Shown here in pieces: positions 13,173 through 15,281 of a stretch of DNA of 15,281 bases. The notes under the pieces are model-generated. The model did not search any database. It saw nothing but the letters and a program-made list of their open reading frames with translations, and was not told the origin of the DNA. This DNA comes from an uncultured Ectothiorhodospiraceae bacterium. GTDB taxonomy: Bacteria; Pseudomonadota; Gammaproteobacteria; UBA6429; Thiohalophilaceae. The stretch spans positions 1 through 15,281 of the forward strand of contig CAMYMO010000151.1 of assembly GCA_947259425.1 (NCBI GenBank), written 5' to 3'. The translations under genes and the position numbers were made by a program. Every line of letters starts with the position of its first letter. The first letter of the stretch is position 1.

Positions 13173-14237
13173 TTATGCGAGCAAGGCCACGCTCTTTGCC
13201 TGAGCATACACTTGTTTGCCAGGTTGTAACTCAAGCACAGCAGCCGATTTACGAGTGATGCGTGACAACATTGGCACCCCTGCTACAGATAATTTAACCG
13301 TAACCTGAGATGGCCCTTCATTATTAATTTCTTCGACCGTTGCAGGAAATATATTTAATATACTGGTGTCGGATTGATGCTCGAGCGTTAAACTAACATC
13401 ACGCGCCGCCACTCTAAGTCTTGCCTTATCGCCTACTGATAAATCACTACGAGTGACCGTGAAGCGTCCACCCGCAAAATCCAGATACGTTAAATCATAT
13501 TCATTATCGTGTTTAGTAACAGCCGCTTCGATCAGTGCTTCTGCATCGTCACCATGCGCAATCGGAAGATCAAGTCGGGTCAGCATATCGCCGATCGCTC
13601 CGGTGGCTTTAATATTACCGGCCTCCATCAAAACCAGATGATCGGCCAGGCGCGCAACTTCATCTGCCGAATGACTAACGTAAATGACGGGGATGTCCAG
13701 TTCTTTATGCAAGGATTCCAGATAACCAAGTATCTCTTGTTTGCTGGCCTGATCTAAAGCCGTTAGTGGTTCGTCCATTAATAATAACTGTGGACTCACG
13801 GCCAATGTACGAGCAATGGCCACGCGTTGTCGCTCTCCGCCAGATAAATGAACGGGTTTACGATCAAGTAAGTGATCGATGCTTAACAGCTCAATAGCTT
13901 GCTCAAGAGTAATCTTTCGCTCGGATTGTTTTGTACGGCTAAGCCCATAATTAAGATTACCTCGCACATCCAGATGAGAAAATAGATTAGCCTCTTGAAA
14001 CACATAACCTAAGGGACGTTGGTGCGGTGGAACAAAATAGTCTTTATCCTGCCATTTCGTATCACGAAATTTTAAATAGCCGTCGAGATGATGATCAAGC
14101 CCGGCGATTGATCGTAACAGGGTTGTCTTGCCACAACCGGACGGCCCAAAAATTGCGGTCACGTCTTTTGCAGGAATGCATAAATCTGCCTGTAATGCAA
14201 AATCATCCCAATTAATATTAAACCTGGCCTCGATCAC
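13173..14237 (-). CDS. modC: Molybdate ABC transporter ATP-binding protein ModC
   Basis: ModC powers molybdate import through ModB, from the cytoplasmic side. The 354-residue product has Walker A GPSGCGKT (31-38), Q-loop Q81, the ABC signature LSGGE (131-135), Walker B LLLMDEP (151-157) and H-loop H189. The C-terminal domain, roughly 285-350, is the molybdate-binding Mop/TOBE type (ILNIFPATVEEI, QVTVKLSVAGVPMLSRIT), which allows inhibition by cell molybdate. The start is GTG, overlapping the modB stop by four bases (GTGA), so translation is probably coupled. Length and domains are normal. A relic of another modC 3' end lies about 220 bases beyond its stop. Confidence 0.95.
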   Translation of the reverse strand: MIEARFNINWDDFALQADLCIPAKDVTAIFGPSGCGKTTLLRSIAGLDHHLDGYLKFRDTKWQDKDYFVPPHQRPLGYVFQEANLFSHLDVRGNLNYGLSRTKQSERKITLEQAIELLSIDHLLDRKPVHLSGGERQRVAIARTLAVSPQLLLMDEPLTALDQASKQEILGYLESLHKELDIPVIYVSHSADEVARLADHLVLMEAGNIKATGAIGDMLTRLDLPIAHGDDAEALIEAAVTKHDNEYDLTYLDFAGGRFTVTRSDLSVGDKARLRVAARDVSLTLEHQSDTSILNIFPATVEEINNEGPSQVTVKLSVAGVPMLSRITRKSAAVLELQPGKQVYAQAKSVALLA

Positions 14238-14914
14238 AGGTGCACCACTCTGAATCGACGATTAAGTGCGTAGACTACGATTAACATCAAAAAAGACATC
14301 AATAGTAAACCGCCCGATAACCAGTGAGCATGTACGTATTCCAGGCTCTCGACATGATCATAAATGGCAATCGATACCACTTGAGTTTCGCCGGGTATGT
14401 TACCGCCGATCATTAACACCACACCGAACTCACCTAACGTATGTGCGAAACCAAGAACTGCTGCGGTAAAAAAACCTTGCCTGGCAAGTGGAATGGCCAC
14501 TGAAAAAAAACGATCCATTGGTGACGCGCGTAAAGTAGCAGCCACCTCTAAAGGACGTTGACCAATAGCGCTAAAGGCATTCTGAAGTGGTTGTACGACA
14601 AACGGCATCGAATAAATTACAGAACCGATTACCAGCCCCGTAAAAGTAAAGGCTAGAGAACGCCCGCCCATTGCTTCCATTAAGCCGCCAACCGGACCAT
14701 TTGGTCCAAGCGTGACCAGAAGATAAAACCCCAAAACCGTTGGAGGCAATACCAATGGCAATGCCACCACGGCTTCGATTAAATATTTAAATCGCCATTG
14801 TGTACGCGCAAGCCACCAGGCAAACGGGGTTCCTAACACTAACAAAATGAGTGTGGTAATGAACGCCAGCTTAAGCGTAACCCCAAGAGCAATAAGATCG
14901 GGTTGACTAAACAT
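14234..14914 (-). CDS. modB: Molybdate ABC transporter permease ModB
   Basis: ModB is the inner-membrane channel of the molybdate importer. The 226-residue product has the family size and about five to six hydrophobic segments, beginning LGVTLKLAFITTLILLVLG and ending LLLMSFLMLIVVYAL. The cytoplasmic EAA-type coupling loop around 148-170 includes AHTLGEFGVVLMIGG, which contacts ModC; PLVLPPTVLGFYLL and GRSLAFTFTG are typical ModB motifs. Its ATG overlaps the modA stop by one base (TAATG), and its stop overlaps the modC start, so the three genes are tightly coupled. Identification is firm. Confidence 0.96.
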   Translation of the reverse strand: MFSQPDLIALGVTLKLAFITTLILLVLGTPFAWWLARTQWRFKYLIEAVVALPLVLPPTVLGFYLLVTLGPNGPVGGLMEAMGGRSLAFTFTGLVIGSVIYSMPFVVQPLQNAFSAIGQRPLEVAATLRASPMDRFFSVAIPLARQGFFTAAVLGFAHTLGEFGVVLMIGGNIPGETQVVSIAIYDHVESLEYVHAHWLSGGLLLMSFLMLIVVYALNRRFRVVHL

Positions 14915-15281
14915 TATGGTATATCGTAACCATGGTGATGAATGATCTTCAATGCTTCTTTACTTTTCATAAAAGACATAAACTCACGGGTTACTTTAGT
15001 GTCTTTTATGATAACAGCTTGCTGATCAATCGGGGTGTAAAGTGTCTGTGGAACTTCCCAATATGAACCTGAGATTTTTTGATTAGATGTTATTATTTGG
15101 GAATAAGCCACAAAGCCGATTTCAGCATTACCGCTATTTACAAACTGGAATGTCTGGTTAATATTCTCACCACGTACAATCTTACTTGTTAATCCATCAT
15201 ATAATTTAAGTTTTAACAAAACCTCTTTTGCTGCTTGACCATAAGGTGCCAGCCTGGGATTAGCCATAGCAAGATAACGAA
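14914..15281 (-). CDS. modA: Molybdate-binding periplasmic protein ModA, 5' part outside the window
   Basis: ModA captures molybdate (or tungstate) in the periplasm and delivers it to ModBC. Only the last ~121 residues are present. The frame is open to the window edge (RYLAMANPRLAPYG), so the methionine at 15267 is internal, not the start. Visible family features are the ANPRLAPYGQAA segment, VNSGNAEIGFVAYSQ, which lines the anion site in ModA, the YTPIDQQAVII strand and the C-terminal FMSFMKSKEALKIIHHHGYDIP. The signal peptide, the first domain and any ModE operator lie beyond the edge. It is the first gene of modABC here, with one base of overlap to modB. Confidence 0.93.
   Translation of the reverse strand, partial: RYLAMANPRLAPYGQAAKEVLLKLKLYDGLTSKIVRGENINQTFQFVNSGNAEIGFVAYSQIITSNQKISGSYWEVPQTLYTPIDQQAVIIKDTKVTREFMSFMKSKEALKIIHHHGYDIP

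Noticed and set aside
13049..13234. Minus-strand open frame of 61 codons across the repeat and terminator
   Set aside because: It runs through the palindromic repeat, a terminator and the modC 3' end in another frame; no plausible protein.
15265..15281. ATG at 15267 as the true modA start
   Set aside because: The frame continues upstream to the edge and the residues around it match an internal ModA motif.

Overview
The window looks like chromosomal DNA of a gammaproteobacterium of moderate GC content. The main clue is the yceD-rpmF-plsX-fabH fatty-acid/ribosome cluster with a YceF-type Maf gene close by, an arrangement known from Escherichia coli and relatives. A Pseudomonas-style two-subunit pyruvate carboxylase, a DUF4136 lipoprotein and a ModABC transporter fit the same assignment. 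Genus cannot be fixed from the sequence.

Left part (1-2530, minus strand): yceD, rpmF, plsX and fabH (cut by the window edge) form one operon. Its candidate promoter is near-consensus and lies so close to yceD that the mRNA should be almost leaderless. A perfect 22-bp hairpin separates rpmF from plsX. Divergent from yceD, pycA and pycB (2637-5907) encode the biotin carboxylase and the carboxyltransferase/biotin-carrier subunits of an anaplerotic pyruvate carboxylase. They sit between yceD and yceF, which are neighbours in E. coli. yceF (5993-6577) meets the next gene tail to tail with no spacer.

Middle part (6578-11257): a MoxR-type AAA ATPase and a DUF2201-type protein (HExxH metallopeptidase-like domain plus VWA domain) form a minus-strand pair, split by a palindromic repeat element. 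Next come a DUF4136 lipoprotein, a divergent small beta-barrel outer-membrane protein and a cytoplasmic Sel1-repeat protein.

Right part (11258-15281): a TrpD-like (glycosyltransferase family 3) protein without the canonical PRPP loop and a 68-residue unknown protein run on the plus strand to a strong terminator. The gene-free stretch 12851-13172 holds two near-identical terminators, a second copy of the palindromic repeat, and a short relic of the 3' end of a second modC. The relic differs from the live modC only at third codon positions. The minus-strand modABC operon (modA cut by the edge) closes the window with overlapping genes.

Most genes are ordinary. The best candidates for new biology are the near-leaderless yceD promoter, the rpmF/plsX hairpin, the modC relic with its twin terminators, the MoxR/metallopeptidase-VWA pair and the TrpD-like/small-protein pair.
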